64,000 nt of DNA from Aphrophora alni (GCA_963513935.1 OY740767.1:81332060-81396059); one strand, 5' to 3'. Positions 46,361 through 60,290 are shown, numbered from the stretch's first letter. The notes: generated from the sequence alone by a model not told the origin. A program made the numbers and translations.

Positions 46361-48944
46361 CTAACGGCAAGAGTTGTGTTTAAAACGGCTAATGAGTATT
46401 TTAAATTACAAACATTTTCATCAGATACAAACCATATGTAGTCAATATATAAAAAATGTATATGGTAAATCAAAATCATTAATATAGAAGCCAAAATCAA
46501 GCTAAACTTTCCGCTTGGTAAATCATTTTTGGTGAATTAAAAAAGTAGTGTCAAAACAAAACATTGATTTCTGAAAGCTAACTGAAAGGATATTGGAATT
46601 GATAAAAGCAGATCTCCACGGTGAACAAAATTAATTGTTACGTATTAATCAGAAGTATGCTTATGTGTGCATTACAAATCAGAAGAAACTTTTTGTGTGT
46701 GTAACTTATGTAGGAATTATATATTGTTAGCACTTAGTAACTTTGGACCTCTCAAATGTCTATATATTGACATTGTAACCCTGACATTGTAACCCTGTAA
46801 CCCTAAAACTATGTATGTTTTATGTTTGAATTATCATACATATATTTATGTATTACTCTATATACCAATAAAGATCTCCAACAAAATACACGAATTTGTC
46901 CAAAACTAATTTGTTAGTTAAGCATATTTTATACATTTCACAAATGCTTTTGTTACCCAATTGTCAACTTTAGGAGAATTTCAAAATGAAAACACTTCTT
47001 ATTAGATAGATAATACATTTAAAAAAAAAATCTTTCCATTTATGTTAAACGTAAACATTATTAAGTTAAATTTTTGTTTTGCATGTTGGTAAAATTTACT
47101 TTACAACAAAGGTTTATGTAACTTTTGTTGCAGTTTCGGGGTAGAACACATGACATGTAACCCACACACACGTAACATTTAAATTAAAATGTAGGCCTAT
47201 AACACAAAATTAACTGGACATATGAAAGATATAAAAATGTGAAGTCTGGGAACCGAACGGTACTTTATTTCAAACTGCAAATACTAACCGATAATGCACA
47301 TAACATTACATTATAAAAGTAATATCAGCTATATTAACATCTAATAAAAGTTAGGTTTAGCCTAGCAAAGACTAATTTGAAACATTTTGGAAAATATAAA
47401 TAGTTTTTGACTTAAAATATTTAAAACTTTTCACCGACTTGAAGCAATGAAAGAACCTCTGTAGATTCACACTCTTAATGATTTTCTCGTTAATTCGATT
47501 ATGTAACCAAATATAGCAATCACTAAATGTAAATTTGTCTACGTTTTATAATTTACTTATGTTCTAATTAGAGTAAATTTCTTATACATTATATTAGATT
47601 GGGGTCAGAACTTTTCTTCATTAAATGTAGACTTTAAAAGTAATTTATAACCAACGTCTATGAAGGTTCATCTAACGTTTTTGTAGCAATTTGGCATTCT
47701 ATTGAAATTTTGAAATTCAAGTAAAGTTACATTTTACTCTTTTATTTTAACGTCTATCCATATATTTTAATAACATTATATTACGAGAGAACTGTTGTTA
47801 GATTTTAAAGTATTTAAAGGAAATGAATTTAAATCTTCATATAATGCCTGTTCTTAAAAAAATACAACGTATGTTTTGATAAGGTAAATATTCAAGTAAA
47901 TTAACACAAGTAAATTGTCATTCTATAGAAGTTGCAAGTTTAAAAAGTTAATTAAACGATTATTTAATCGCTAAAACTGTCAGCAAACAATCCCTTATTC
48001 TGTTTAACGTTTGTTACATCCATGTTACTCAATAGTTTTAATTTAGGCATGGATGTAGCTCTATAGTGTACATATCACCATATATTGTTTATAATTGTAC
48101 AATGTACAGGTACAGTTTCAGAACTCTCTACCAATAATTTAAGGCATTGTTTTGGACAAAAATCAAATCTAAATATCATATTGAAATCGAGCGAAAGTCC
48201 CCCGTTACTCACACTGGCGCCATTTTGTTTTTTCCACGTATTATATTTTTGTTAAAAGGCTATTTTAACGTATAATTTTCAAATTTCGTAATTAGTTTTA
48301 TAACAATTAGAAGAACCTACAGAAAAATAAACAATAAACAATATTTTCCGATGACTAAAAAACAAAAAAAAAAAAAAAGAAAATAAAAAATAAAATGGTG
48401 GTCATTTAAATTCATTGTATAAGAAATATTTTTAAATGGCTAATTGTATCATAACCTTACATAAGTAACTATTATAGTTAATTTTATAACAAATCTAATG
48501 ATACCTCATTTTTGAAGATTACCCAAAGATTAATCGAGATATGCTACTTTTTACGGTGAGCAACAATCACCGAACTCTCTTTATTAGCTTTTGTAAATGT
48601 TTACACAATAACCATCTGATGAAAATATCTATTGTTGTTATTTGCTTCTAATCTATTACACTATTATTAGTTTTAAATCTGTAAAGTGCTTAGTAATTAC
48701 ATTCATTATTTATTTACTGTAAATACTAACTACACAACGTTGTTTAAATAGTGTCTCATAGCTAACAACACTAATTGCTGAAGAGTAGTGTAACATGCAT
48801 TTTAGTTGAGGAGCTGCTTTAGGAAACTCTACTGAGTCACGAAGAATGTACACTGAACGATTTCCTCAAGCACAAATACTTTTAGTGCTGATCACAATCG
48901 GCAAAGTAAAAAAGGTGGTTCAAAGTCCATATGACAAATAAAAT
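46361..48944. other. AT-rich non-coding DNA
   Basis: A 14-bp word GACATTGTAACCCT is tandemly repeated (46769-46782 and 46783-46796) and followed by GTAACCCT. An A-rich run lies at 48360-48398. No gene or larger element was recognised. Confidence 0.45.
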
Positions 48945-51035
48945 GCGGAATAGGAATATTCGTGATGTTTTCTGGTTATAGAAAACGAAATTTAACAATA
49001 ATTCAAAACATAAGATACTGAAAATAATGGCATTGAACCAAGAATACGTTACATTTAAAATGTCCTGGGTACGAAAATTTATTGATCTTCTCTGTCACCG
49101 TCAATGAAAATGTTTAATTACTGAAAAAACTTGCTTTGAATCTTGTTTAGATCTACATTAACTGTATTAAACTAGAGTGTTGGTATTAAGCTACACCTAT
49201 ACATGGAAAAAAATGTAAAACTATTCATAAAATGTAAAACATAAAACTTTGTTTTAAGAGATTAGAACAGCTGTTTAAAAACATTATAAGTAGTGGTTCT
49301 GTTTATTTTTTCAGAGATACATAGTTTACACCCATACGAGGTGTTTTTCTTGTAAAAATCGTTATTGGCAATATTCTTCATGAAACTCTGTGCGAAGTCA
49401 ACATATCTTTAAGAAACTATTATTTTGTTACATTTAATACATACATTCAATTAAATTTCACGGTTAACTATGCCAATGATACGGCGTCTTAATCTATCTT
49501 GTTTTTCTCGTAATATCTATACGCTTAAGTAATGATAATAATGGATTACGCGTAATAATATTATTACGATAATAATAATAATATCCAACGCTTAAGTAAT
49601 TATCCATAATGATAATCGCTACTATATGCATATAGATTATCTCTTTGGGCAGGTGTTGCATTTTTCAATACAAACAACGATTTAAAAAAAAATTAAACAA
49701 CTCATCTAAACCATCTCAAACAATGATATTTTACCACTTTGTGGAGTTTCATGGCAAATATAAGAAATATTATATTATTTTACCTTTACTCGTTAATCAC
49801 TATATTTTTTGTAGTAACCTCAAAAATCAACCCCACATTAGAATTATATTACACATGTGAATATGTAAAGGGTATTGACTGCGCTACAACACATTATGTC
49901 TAGAAAGCTTTTAAGGAGTCTATACATCAACCTATTTATTTCCATGACAGAATCAAATTTATCATCTCCACTTCCTTTAAAGCTTGTAACATTTTTTAGA
50001 CTGTGCAAGTATTGTAATTTTTTATGTATTTAGAATGTAAAATAAAATACAGCAATAACGTAAATATAATATTAAATATTCGCGAAATTGTAGTTTCATT
50101 ATAGATATGTATTGCTAATTTTTCTCATGGAAAAGTCGATGAATGAAACAATAAACTGTCCACCTATCCAACCAATGAGAATAAGTCGACATAATTGGAT
50201 CATTGTTAATTTTAATTCGTTCAGAAACTGAATTTTAAAATTATTAATTTTTTTACACGGAAAAACTTCACTGAGGCGATATTCACAATAAGGGAAACAA
50301 GGATTTCCCAACCACAAAAAAGAAAAACTATGATTATAAATAATTTAGTTACATTTATTACATTACCCTAATGGACATTTCAATGTCATAGTCATCATCC
50401 ACCAAGTGTATTTGTTGACAAAAGATTGTTTTATCGACATAATGTTAAGTTATTTTCAATTGTTTCCATGTATACAATTTAATTCAACTATGTCATATAT
50501 AAAAAGTTCATATAAAGGGGTGACGTGACATGAACATTTTTTCAATGTATAACATCATCCTTCAAATTATCGAAGACTAATCCAATATTTTGTATTATGA
50601 AGAAAGGGAACTAATTCCTTTCTGTCAATTGCTGACTTCGTAAGGTATAAAATTACACGTATGTAAATAGATTATTAGGTAAGTATATATACTTCCACCT
50701 AAGAAAGATAAATTTCCACACCTGTTTTTAGAGAAATAGTAGTTATTCTTTTAAATACTAATTATTTTAAAACGGGTTAGTATTTTGTTTTTAATTCAAA
50801 CAAACTTATATTTTAAACACCTTCTCTAATATGTTGTAAGTTGTATAAATAATGAATTTCAATTTAAAATTTTAGAGAAATATATACCCCTTTTAATTAC
50901 AGAGGCTCAAAACAAAATAGTCCGTACATGTCTATATCTACCCATATTGTTAATCATATAATAAAAACATTTGAAGGTTTTGTTGTCGGATTCACATGAA
51001 ACTTTAGATTACAATGAATGTATACTCTATTACCA
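48945..51035 (+). repeat. Paralogous block B', part 1
   Basis: Diverged copy of 33612-35345 in the same orientation, slightly longer because of AT-rich insertions such as the ATAAT-rich stretch at 49530-49620. The frames at 49645-49860 and 50099-50317 are not conserved between the copies, which argues against coding function. Confidence 0.82.
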
Positions 51036-53721
51036 TAGGTATTTACCTGAAGATTTATATAACCGCAGTGCGAAATTCATCCATTAAGCTACGACCTCTC
51101 CACTTTGTTTATGTAAAATCCACATTAAAATTCATCAACTCTACAGTAGCTTAACGTATAACATATTTACAAAATATAGATCTGTAATTATTTAGTGGCT
51201 AGTAAGATTGGTTTCAGACCCATTGCAAAGAGAGATAAACATCAAAATTGTTACACATTGTGTATTTAAGAATTACTGATCAGGTCATTTAAAAAAATGT
51301 GTTTTCATCATAAGTTGAACTAGTGACAAAATCTTTTCAGCGACTTAATTTTTTTTTGGTTTTACTACCATAGTGGCCATTGAAACATAATTTAATAACA
51401 GATGATAATTCAGATTTATGTTATTTTCTTTATATATGTCCTTAGACAAGATTTATTCACACGTTATATTCTATAAACCAATTATAAAATTGAGGATTTG
51501 AATAAAGTTTAAAGCAAATGAATATATACTTATAAAAAACCTTTTTATAAATCAATAAATTTATTTGAATTAAAATAGAAAGATTCGACTGTGCATGGCA
51601 TACAACTCTGAATATTTTCCTTCTCGTTATTGAAAAGTTCATATATTTTTTATTGATTTGTATTTCAGTTTTATTTTAAGCTTCAAATAAACATGCCTTC
51701 CAATTATCAGTAAACTATCGAAATAAATATTCAAAATCACTACAAAATTATTTGAAGATTAAATCATAATATCTAAAAACATTTTACAGTTGCTTTTGGA
51801 CAATATAGTCCAATAATTCAGTATCAAAAACATAATGGTATATGACCAAAGAGATATAGAAGGGTTGAAGAGATAATAAAAAAGTTTTCAAGTAAATATT
51901 TATTTATATTGAACATATTTACTTCATTTTTTATAAAGTAAGTAGAATATTTATATGCATATTTTTATTTTTTTTAAATCTGTTATATTTATATTAGTAC
52001 AAATTTGTTTCTCTATTATTATCAGACACCCTAAAACAACCATACAACTAAAGTTTTGCGAGTCCGTCTGCTAACGTATTGGTAACTATCGGATCCATTA
52101 ATAATACATTTTAAAAGCTCATTTTATTTAGTGTACATTGAATTGATGTTTTTGTATAATTATTTTTCCTCTCTGAAACAATTTCCATTTATATAAACCT
52201 TACTCAAATACAAATATTATAAGTAACTAATACTTAAATAAATAACATCATAATTTATCGTGATTGTTTAAGGAATTACAATGATAGATTTTTTTTGTAA
52301 TAGTTATTATAGATCAAATGATAGGCTTTAAATAATTGGTTTTTTAATATTACGCTATAAAACCTATATTATTGCATAATCATTAAGTACTATTAATTCA
52401 AGTGGAGCAAAGTGCTGAGTGAATATTCATATTACTGATGGTTTAAAAATAAAAATTTACATTTTATAAAAATGTCATCAACGGGCTTACAAATGTTCAA
52501 TTTTAGTTCCTATCAGATTATTAAAAAAATATATAACTATTTAAACAGAACTTTTTACTCAGGCTAAACAAATTTAAATTCAATTTCTTACTCTTTGTGC
52601 GAAAAAAATCGGGCCAACTAATGTCAGACAAAATTCCAAATACATATCTATTTCTACAAACTACCAAGAAACCTTTCTTGGAATAATAAATATTAGTTAT
52701 AATAATGAAGTTTTAAATTAAACTTTAAGTTTTTTATATTTCAAACAAAGATAATAAAATTAACAATGATAATAATCTCACTATTTGGACTGTAAAGGGT
52801 TGTGTGGTTATGTTATATGTAACGTTTGTTCTGCTATTGAAAATACTAGGCCTACATTACATTGGATATTACTATAAAATCGAAAAGTATTAGTATGCGT
52901 ACGTTTAAATCTCTACAAGTAAATAAGTGCTTAGATTTGGATCAATTTTAATTGAAAGTTCATAAAATGACATATCTTTACAAAGTAAGAATGAAAATAT
53001 CCTATTGTTATTTCAAATGTTACTTTTAAGAGACTATCTTATGAAAATATTGAATAAAAAAACTCACTTAATAAAATATATAAAACTATTTATTGATTAA
53101 GAGTGGTAAATTATTTATAATAATTACTTAAACTAATTTTAAAAACAACAACAAACATTATATAATAAATAACGAATAGTATAGTAAAGCACATTACACG
53201 AATTATCATTTTAGTTTAAACAGAAAATACATAAAATCTATTTCTACTTCAACTTTTTTACCATAAAAATTGTCAATGTATCTTGCAAATTAGTAGCAAC
53301 AACCCAATATTACTCATAGTGTTTTAAAGGAATTAAAATACAAAAACGTTTCTACTCATTTGAAATGTTATATCATGGCTGATGGGTGTTTCAATTAACG
53401 TTGGCAGTTCGAAGTTACACCCAAATGGAATTTATTTTAGATCAAAAAATAATTCATTAATTTGGATGAAGTTTTATTTTGAGCTCCATCATAAATAAAT
53501 ATTCATAGTATATTGAAATCAATGGACCCATTATAACAATACTTTAAGTTTTAAATAATATCTGGTATGTACTTCGGGGTTTTATGATTATTTTTATTAA
53601 ATAGACTATAGGTTATAATTTCTATTATATTATAATATATAATAGTACAAAAATAATATATAAATGCAATCTATATATAAACATTTATATCTCGAATCAT
53701 ATATATTAATCATGAAAGATA
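51036..53721. other. 2.7 kb present only in the second copy of block B
   Basis: The first copy has only about 230 bases here, including a (TA)n array. This segment is therefore an insertion in the second copy or a deletion from the first. A tRNA-like A-box string TAGCTTAATGG (minus strand, about 51083-51093) lies at its left edge and might mark a SINE head. The rest is AT-rich without recognised domains. The frames at 51457-51642 and 53630-53830 are chance-like. Confidence 0.45.
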
Positions 53722-54480
53722 AGTTAACTTTCAAGGTTAAACGTTGAAAACGTAAATCTGAGCCTCGTGTTCGTGTGTATAGATAATGCTGCATATGTAA
53801 ATTCATTAATTCAACAGTGCAACATTCCATTAAGCATGTAAAACAACCCTGGTATGGTAGAATAGGGGAGGGTAGACGTCAGTGTTTATTTAACAGTGGT
53901 CAAAGCGGTGTTTCTCCAGGATCAACATTTGTTCTGCTTTATCACAATACTGGCGCTGTAATAGCTACACAGTGGAGTTTATGCATTGTAATACACTAGA
54001 TAATGCAGTTACTTTCTCGTGTACTTTAATTTTAGAAAACCTTTATGATCAGATACCTTTTTTTAATATGCAATATATTGCAACATAAATTACTAGTGCT
54101 GTAAATTGCGTTTGATATTATTATTAATTTTAAGGATTTGAATTTACAATAGCAAATTTCTTGATAGTCCTGAAGCTATAAAAACATGGCCCAGGCTGAA
54201 AGGTTATGTTAAGTACGTAAATGGTGCAAACATATTGCACAAACATTCTCTACCTTACACACACAGAAACCTTCACCAAGTTGTAAAAGGAATTTCATAA
54301 TTGGTAGAGTGAAACTAGTAATTGAAGGCACCATTGTTGTTGAAATTAAAATTTATTAGTTGTAATAATTAGTACAACTTTTTAATTAAATAATTATTTC
54401 AAGTAAAAACTATGCGACCTATACTGGGTACTGAACCCAGGACTTTTGTTTTAAGCACAAATGCTTTACATCTGAGCTAT
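53722..54480 (+). repeat. Paralogous block B', part 2, including repeat E
   Basis: Copy of 35572-36290. The central 53880-54000 is the best match to the third copy of repeat E at 28.5 kb. The 60-codon frame at 53817-53999 is interrupted in the other copies, so it is not a conserved gene. Confidence 0.85.
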
Positions 54481-54492
54481 CCTTGGTAGCTT
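54300..54492 (-). mobile_element. tRNA-headed SINE, Lys-like head
   Basis: On the minus strand: A-box-like TAGCTCAGATG (about 54483-54473), an anticodon arm TTTGT-GCTTAAA-ACAAA, a perfect T stem CTGGG/CCCAG with loop TTCAGTA (box B with about two mismatches), then a body TAGGTCGCATAG followed by AATAATTATTTAATT and GTTGTACTAATTATTA. The acceptor stem does not pair and the D stem is imperfect, so it is not a functional tRNA gene. The CTTAA loop resembles tRNA-Lys(CTT). The same body follows the next copy at 54.9 kb. Confidence 0.65.
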
Positions 54493-54732
54493 CTCAACAC
54501 AGGGAGTACACTTTTCATTGAACTTTGTTTGCTTTATTTTTTGAGTTATTAGATGAACTACCTCGTTAAAAGGGATATTTAAATAATTATTCTTTAAACT
54601 CGTCTTGGAGCTTTTACGTATGCATTTATTGAAGCTAATGATTATACAGGAATGAAAACACATACACAATTTTTAGTAAAATTCTACTTCAGTCTGTGTT
54701 AAGCTGCCTCGTAAATATCGTCACTGGCAAAA
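54493..54732. other. Spacer between SINE copies
   Basis: AT-rich. It contains most of a 67-codon minus frame (54466-54669) that begins in unique DNA and runs into the SINE head, so it is not a gene. Confidence 0.4.
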
Positions 54733-54860
54733 CCATGGTCGGCAAGAAACAATAAATAGGAGGGATTTTACTAAAAATTGTGTTTGTCGTTTTCTTACCT
54801 TGAAAATGCTATTCTACCAAGTACCATCGTTGAGTAGTATAAATCGTATAATACCTATGC
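54733..54860. repeat. Second copy of the CATGGTCGGCAAG ... CCAAGTACC repeat
   Basis: CCATGGTCGGCAAG, TTTTACTAAAAATTGTGTTTG, ACCAAGTACC and AGTATAAAT-CGTATAATA correspond in order to 20326-20450. Confidence 0.55.
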
Positions 54861-54984
54861 ATTTTTAACAAACTAGTATTATTAATTAAATAATTACATT
54901 AAGTGGAAAATGACCTAGGCTGGGAAGTGATCCCAGGACCTTTTGAATTACGCGTCAATACTCCTTAACATAATACTAGCTTGG
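54840..54984 (-). mobile_element. Second SINE copy of the same family
   Basis: On the minus strand a perfect T stem CTGGG/CCCAG with a 7-base loop (ATCACTT) is followed by CCTAGGTCATTTTCCACTT and then AATTATTTAATTAATAATAC. This parallels the TAGGTC...AATAATTATTTAATT body of the 54.3 kb copy. The A box and anticodon arm are strongly decayed. Confidence 0.55.
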
Positions 54985-57650
54985 TTCAAAACCTAATATT
55001 TGTATAAGTTCAATATAATATAAAATAATTGTTTAGACTTAATTTGGTATATAATTTTATTAGTTCGTGTTAGGACATTTGCTTATTCAATTCTATACTG
55101 CACATTTTGTATGACGGTTTCTAATAATTTTTAAAATAACCTATTACTTCAAAACATTTTCAAGATAACTGCGTTTAACATGATCAATTGTATTCTTTGT
55201 ATCTACTCTTTTTGCAAACTAAAAAGTTTTACTTTTTAGATTTATAAGTTAGATCTGTTCACGATTCACTTGTAGATATTCTTTTTTGTGGATGTTTCAT
55301 ATTTTCTTACAAAGCCATAATCAAAATATACTTCAAGATGACTGTAATAGTTAAGTAAAACTTAATACTTATAGATTATTTTGACTTTATAAAAAGAATT
55401 GTAGTAATCATTCTCTCCAAAAAACAGAATTTATAATTAATTTAAAAAGTGTCATTTTTCATTCAAATTGCCCACAAATAAATTTACTAAGTTCTACTCT
55501 TCTATCCCTGACCGATACTTAATTCTTGCAGATTATTTATTTACATTTTTAGCCTTATTGTTCATTCTAAAATAAAGTTAAAGAAATATTTACATTTGTT
55601 AAGAAATGGGTTAAACGTTGTAGATGATATTGTCTTTTCTATCAAAAGAGTTTAGTGATATTTACTAGGGTGTTTTAAGGATTATTGATATGTGAAAATA
55701 CATCTAAATTAAATATAAAACCAGATTTGTACATGTCCCTAGTTTTTTTCATTAAGCGATTACTGTCTGGATTAAGAATGCTCACAAGTTGTTTAAATAA
55801 AGGGGTTTTTTTTCACTTAAGCAGAATTTGAATATAAGCATTAGTGTATTTAATGATATATTGAAGGAAGTATAGTTAGTATAAATGTAGAGATTTTCGT
55901 TATTTTACCAAAAACGATCTATAGTAGAGTTTATATTTTTGTTAACGCCCATTTAAAATTTCCATATATTTTTTAATGATTATTAAATACTTACGTAGGG
56001 TCGTCAACTAGTCTGAAATTGAAATATCACTTGGCTTCTCAGACTAAATCCCCAATTGTTAAAACTTGAATATTCTTGTACTTGTCAAATTATAGGTGAT
56101 AATTTTAAATTAAATATGTCATTAATTCACTTTATTTATTGCATGTACAGATTCTGCGAAACTTGAATTTGATATATTAGCAATTATATATAGTATATTT
56201 GTTGATGAGGTGTCAGAAAAAACATATCCAGTAATATGTTGTATTCAGTTATGTTAGTAAGTTATAATAGTACTCATAAATGTTATTATTTGCAAAATAC
56301 TACATAAATGATATTAAATTATTTCCTTTATATTTCATAGTTCAAACAATTTTTGAATGGTTAAAGTTACAAACATAAAAAGCGTTATAACAAGACATAG
56401 GAACAAAGGGATCTAGCAGCATAAAAAATGTCTTATGGTATATATATATATATATATACAAATCCAGTATATAAATTATTGTCAATAACAGATTAAAAAA
56501 TTTGAAAGATTTTCGGGCTACGTGTTAACTTCACTAAAAATTTAGAATAAAATTATAAAGCAAAAAAATACTAATCACGTACAGACCTTGGTGTATTACG
56601 CAATGCTACAATCACTGATATCCAAGCAAATATTATAGTTTCAGGGGGTGGGGGCAGAATCCAGTACCAATATCGTTATATGTAAAGCCTTTATCTTTAA
56701 TATTTTTTCTTATTAAAACTACAATTTTCTTCGTTACAAATTTTAACTTTGAATATTATCTGAAAGGCCTATATAGATAAATCCGGGAAAGATATTTATA
56801 ATAGTGGGAGTATTCTGAGGCTATACTTTTGACATCAAGTACTTTATTCATCAAGTAAATAGTATTTATGGAAACGATATTTAATTTAAAAAACAATAAA
56901 AGTCTGCTCATTGTAATTTTTTTTATATACAGTAAGTAATATTTTCTAATTATCGGCTGAATTCATAATTTTCACTTTATTCGTTTTTTAAATAATTATT
57001 GTGGTTGGGACATATCTTTCTAATTATTTGTACCAGAAACAGTGTAAAATGAGAGTATTAAAACATAAATACTTCACATTATATTAAACAAATTCAGTTA
57101 ATATATGAATAAATGCTTTCAGATTATTTGAATGTTAATTGTACACGGCCTCTAAATGATAACTATCCAACGTCAATTTTGAAATCAACTCACCAACAAA
57201 CATTCATATATAGAGTTTAACAAATATTTGACAAATAACATGTATTTTCATAAATTCGAAGTCATTTCGTTAGTAAATAAGCAACTTTGAGCAAACTCCA
57301 ATTAAACAGTTGTAAATAAATATCGTGTATAACCTTCAGAATGTTTGCAATTCTTTCTTTAGACAATTTGTTTTTCAGAGAACGCCTCGCAATTAGTTCT
57401 CATCCTATTAAATTTCGAAATATCCCTCAAACCGTTCCAATCTCGAAAATTTTACAGTCGTAATCTTATAAAAAATAACTATTGAAAAGCAACGTCTATA
57501 CAATAATCAATTCTTTAAAAGCGTTTATAATAAAAAACATTTGTCGGTTTAATTGTAAGGTTTAAATAAGCTTAATTGCGAAACAGCTGTCACAATATAT
57601 ATATATTGATTTGTGAAATTTTTCATGTGAATTATATTTTACTTATTATG
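54985..57650. other. AT-rich non-coding DNA with a short (TA)n
   Basis: A 21-base (TA)n run lies at 56439-56459. Other than that and a GGGGGTGGGGG-type word near 56645 nothing structured was seen. No coding remnants were recognised. Confidence 0.45.
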
Positions 57651-58870
57651 GAATTTTACCAAGTACCGACTGTGTTTACACTTAATAAGGTTTAATTTTA
57701 ATTATTGGAATAACTTTTTCAAAAATAATTAGATTTCAAACGATTACAATTTTCGGTTTGAACGTTAAATTATTATATCGTAGCGGTTTAAGCACGTTTC
57801 AAGAACAGAGGGAGCCAAATCGTGCTCTGCAGTACCCATTTCATATCTACCCTTAGTTACTTAACATTCACAACATGTGTTACTAACACTATATTAACTT
57901 CTGACAAGTGGCAAGGGATAGATAGCGCTGTTATTTCTGTAATTAATTGTGGGTCTCTTTTGAATCAAGCTGTGTGTGGAGTTTACGCCTTCTGTTTCTA
58001 TGAAATATTACACTTTATTGATTTATATAATGTCGGTTCTATATAAAAGAGTTTGTTTTAGATATTATGTATACAATTTATAATATAATAAATATTTAAT
58101 TTGTATTTACGCTATTTTCATCTGTTTGTTCAAGGATTATAAACGAATTAGATTAATATTTTGTAACAAACATTATGATAACCATATTGAATACAAATTC
58201 AATACTAATTAGACATGAATAACTTTATAAACTGTCACCATACTTATAAAAACTGTATAATATACAAAATTATTTTAAAAATATTTTACTACTTATGTTG
58301 GTGAAGATAATTAACAATTGGGGTGAAATTACAATACAAAATAAAGTATAATATCATTCACTGAATAAGAAAGTAGCCTACTTCATTTGTCTATACCGAA
58401 ATAAATAATATGTATTTATTTTCAACTGGTCTGCTCATAATTCTATGTCAAGTAATGGTTAGAGAGAGTGGAACAATTTTCTATTACTTGATGATAAACT
58501 TTTCAGTAAAAATTCAGTGTAATATTGTTTATCTAACAAATGCTACAATTTATTTTCAATGTTTCAATATGCGTAGACAGAAAATAGTTACAAATATTAC
58601 AATTTTGGAAAAAATAAACAATTGTAACATTTTTGTTTATTATTGTTGTAAAACTTAACCATTCAGTCATAATCGTATGATTAAAAAAAAAGAAGAAAAG
58701 AACATTAAATTAAATAATGGCACCGAGGACTTGTATACTCCAATAGCGTCATGGTCTGAAAATGAGAAGAGTCAGTCAAAAGAGATCCTATAGGATTGAT
58801 CAATCTGATCTCTAATCCAAGATAATATGAAAATAGTTACTTAAATGTAGGTCCAGCTAGGTTTCCTCAG

Positions 58871-58905
58871 TATTACCAAACCTATGTATTGTTGGTTTGG
58901 TAATA
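58871..58905. terminator. Perfect 12-bp hairpin of unknown role
   Basis: TATTACCAAACC (58871-58882), an 11-base loop, then GGTTTGGTAATA (58894-58905). It is followed by AAAACTT without a T run and there is no gene beside it. The class 'terminator' is only the nearest label, and it is equally likely to be the end of a small inverted-repeat element. Confidence 0.25.
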
Positions 58906-59134
58906 AAACTTAAAGAAACAAATGAGGGTGAATGTGGAACACTTCTGTCTTATTTATTTCATCATTAATTACATTTCACTATATAATAAAAAAAATTTGG
59001 TTCAAATCGGATAGAAGTTTTCAAAGTTCATTAAACATAGAGATAAAAATATGTAAATGTATAAAATCGTAGTATTTTTATTAACATTTTGTTTTCGAGA
59101 TTTGAAAAATATTTGAATAATTTCAGATTACACG

Positions 59135-59159
59135 TATATATATATATATATATATATAT
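59135..59159. repeat. (TA)n microsatellite
   Basis: About 25 bases of TA dinucleotides after CACG. Confidence 0.9.
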
Positions 59160-59509
59160 TTCTTTAGTAAATAACTGATTTTTAGATTTAAACGGTGAAA
59201 TGGGGAGTTATCAAACAGAAATTTCATGTTTCAAAGGAAAAGTATTTGCCATTTTTGTAACTGATAAAAAACACAATAACACTATTAAAAACGGCCTTGC
59301 ATTCTTACTTGTATACAATCTTATTATAAATCAAATATTTTATTATTTTTAAATACAAACAGTTTATTTATATAACTTATAAACGCATAAGTTTCCTCTT
59401 TATGATAATCGTCTAATTGATTATAGTTGCAGGTTTCGCACACTCACAGGTTTTATCATCACTTTGTTCTCGAAAAACTTTTTTTACTTAGATACCAATA
59501 CAACTTTTC

Positions 59510-60290
59510 ACATGATAGGATTTTGTCTACATGTCTATCCTCCAACAGTCACTAGATATCTTACACTTGATTTACATAATTATTCCTTTTAGATCCAGTT
59601 TAAATATTATATAATTTTCTTTCAAGTCTTCATCAAAATAAAACACTGAAATTTAAAAGAACAACATTTCAAATACATTTCACTATATTAAAAAGTTGCA
59701 TTACGTTTTATATTGTATTCATTATATTACTCTTATTTCAGAATGGAACAGAATATGAATGGTCACACAACTTCATATCAAAGGGAAGTATCTGTTTTAC
59801 TTGTCGTAAGATACAGTAATATATTGTTAGAATCACATGCCGCGAGTGTTATATAACTAAGAATATAGCCATTTAACACCTTCTAGTTCTGAAATCGTAT
59901 TTAAGTCTATCTCTTACTTTAATTTAATTTACAAAACAATAAATTCCCATTTATACTTACACACAATTGCTGTTGAAACTAATTTACTTCTTCACTGAAA
60001 CAAATTTATAAATAAAAGATAGTCTATTCTACACTGTAAGACAATAAAAGTGTTTCTTTAAACGCAAGTGTATTCTCATCTATATTCTTTGAGTCTTCAA
60101 AATAAATCACACTAATAACACTATATTAAATGTAACAAAATCCAAACTGGTTCTAAAAATAAATTCAAAGATAATTTAATCAAATCAGCCTTAGGGAATT
60201 TTGTTGTACAGTATCAGTTTATTTTACAACAATAATATATGGTTTATCAAAAACTTTTCTATTCTACGAATCCAAATAAAACTACTAATC
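59510..60290 (+). repeat. Paralogous block C'
   Basis: Diverged copy of 38880-39900, somewhat shorter. It lies about 5 kb after block B', while the first copies are about 2.6 kb apart. The order is the same but the intervening DNA is not recognisably related. Confidence 0.75.

Larger units (their letters stand above)
57651..59509. other. AT-rich non-coding DNA with small repeats
   Basis: A partial third copy of the CCAAGTACC repeat lies at 57650-57720. The frames at 57822-58046 and 58410-58658 have no recognised similarity. A perfect hairpin at 58871-58905 and a (TA)n array at 59135-59159 are listed or implied elsewhere. The rest is unique. Confidence 0.45.

Noticed and set aside
46769..46804. 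Telomeric repeat tract
   Set aside because: Only two and a half irregular 14-bp units. The arthropod telomere repeat TTAGG/CCTAA is not present as an array.
51036..51115. Second Val-like tRNA SINE at the left edge of the 2.7 kb extra segment
   Set aside because: An A-box-like string is present, but no T arm or box B could be found. The evidence is too thin for a separate feature.
53817..53999. 60-codon + strand frame in the best-conserved part of block B
   Set aside because: The paralogous copies at 35.7 and 28.5 kb have indels and stops in this frame, so the similarity is at DNA level only.
54425..54490. Functional tRNA-Lys gene
   Set aside because: The T arm is good, but the acceptor stem does not pair, the D stem is imperfect and box B has mismatches. 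The shared body downstream in three copies indicates a SINE.
54466..54669. 67-codon minus-strand frame
   Set aside because: It runs from unique DNA into a SINE head, has no domain, and has no counterpart in the paralogous region.
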